NCBI GenBank assembly: GCA_021785235.1
Contig: JAJYGB010000125.1
Span: forward strand, 1-5,511
DNA length: 5,511 bases
Source of the DNA: Bacteroidota bacterium
Lineage (GTDB): Bacteria; Bacteroidota; Kryptoniia; Kryptoniales; JAKASW01
Direction of reading: 5' to 3'
The notes under the pieces: model-generated
Seen by the model: only the letters and a program-made list of their open reading frames with translations
Databases searched by the model: none
Told to the model about the DNA's origin: nothing
Shown here: positions 5,290-5,511 of the stretch, in pieces
Layout of the letters: the number at the start of each line of letters is the position of its first letter
Position numbering within the stretch: the first letter of the stretch is position 1
Position numbers and translations under genes: made by a program

Positions 5290-5511
5290 TCATACTTTGC
5301 GAGGCTTCGTTCCCCGTACCGTTATGCTCAGTATCGCGGCATCTGAAGACCTCAGCGCCTTGATGTCAGCAGGATCGACGTCCGCGAGTATGTCGTCCGG
5401 TATGGTGATAGGCCGTTCGCTTTTCACGACAACTCCGGCAAATCCTGCCTGCGCGATTATGGCGAGGTATTCTTCTTTGAGAAGCGCGCCGCTGACACAG
5501 CCCGCATACAG
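5290..5511 (-). CDS. arsM: Arsenite S-adenosylmethionine methyltransferase, C-terminal fragment
   Basis: The gene enters from the right edge; the last 73 codons and a TGA stop are present. The fragment reads LYAGCVSGALLKEEYLAIIA, then QAGFAGVVVKSERPITIP and finally LSITVRGTKPRKV. The GC(V/I)xGAL..eeyla.i..AGF segment and the closing 'SITVRG.KP' strand are typical of bacterial ArsM. ArsM methylates As(III) stepwise with SAM to volatile or less retained methylarsenicals in the cytoplasm. The cysteine in AGCVSGAL corresponds to one of the conserved arsenic-binding cysteines (C174 in the Cyanidioschyzon enzyme). The SAM-binding half is outside the window. No arsenic-resistance partner (arsR, arsB) is seen downstream; the next gene, 203 bases on, is the J-domain protein. 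A related SAM methyltransferase is the main alternative. Confidence 0.82.
   Translation of the reverse strand: MYAGCVSGALLKEEYLAIIAQAGFAGVVVKSERPITIPDDILADVDPADIKALRSSDAAILSITVRGTKPRKV

Overview
The window carries eight genes or gene fragments, all on the minus strand, with gaps of about 70 to 540 bases between them. It reads like an ordinary bacterial chromosome of moderate GC content with a small repeat-rich, phage-touched patch in the middle. A bacterial DPP III-type M49 peptidase, a PepD (M20C) dipeptidase, YwbE, an ORF6N protein and AT-rich or TTCCA-rich intergenic repeats together fit the Bacteroidota/Ignavibacteriota side of the tree. Clear Shine-Dalgarno (SD) sequences on four genes fit Ignavibacteria-like lineages better than core Bacteroidetes. 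This placement is inference; there is no rRNA or marker gene in the window.

Layout in the direction of transcription (high to low coordinates): (1) the 3' end of an arsenite S-adenosylmethionine methyltransferase gene (arsM), ending at 5290; (2) a short J-domain protein (4514-5086) whose last 23 or so residues are encoded by a 74-bp repeat; (3) an ORF6N-domain gene (3831-4379) that is complete except for one in-frame TGA; (4) a second copy of the 74-bp repeat (3661-3734), directly abutting the ribosome-binding site of (5) ywbE (3454-3648); (6) a 539-bp gene-free stretch built from degenerate short repeats; (7) pepD (1454-2914); (8) a secreted DUF1579-like protein (821-1354); (9) a small four-helix membrane protein (386-751); (10) the first 85 codons of an M49 peptidase (1-255).

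No shared pathway is evident beyond two peptidases (PepD and M49) that could both act in peptide turnover. The most unusual part is 3661-4586. There the ORF6N gene lies between two direct copies of a repeat that stays open in one reading frame. The copies differ mostly at synonymous positions and end at the same TGA. The ORF6N gene itself holds a perfect 31-bp inverted repeat 18 bases downstream of its premature TGA. None of this proves a new system, but the repeat as a mobile or shared protein tail is worth testing.
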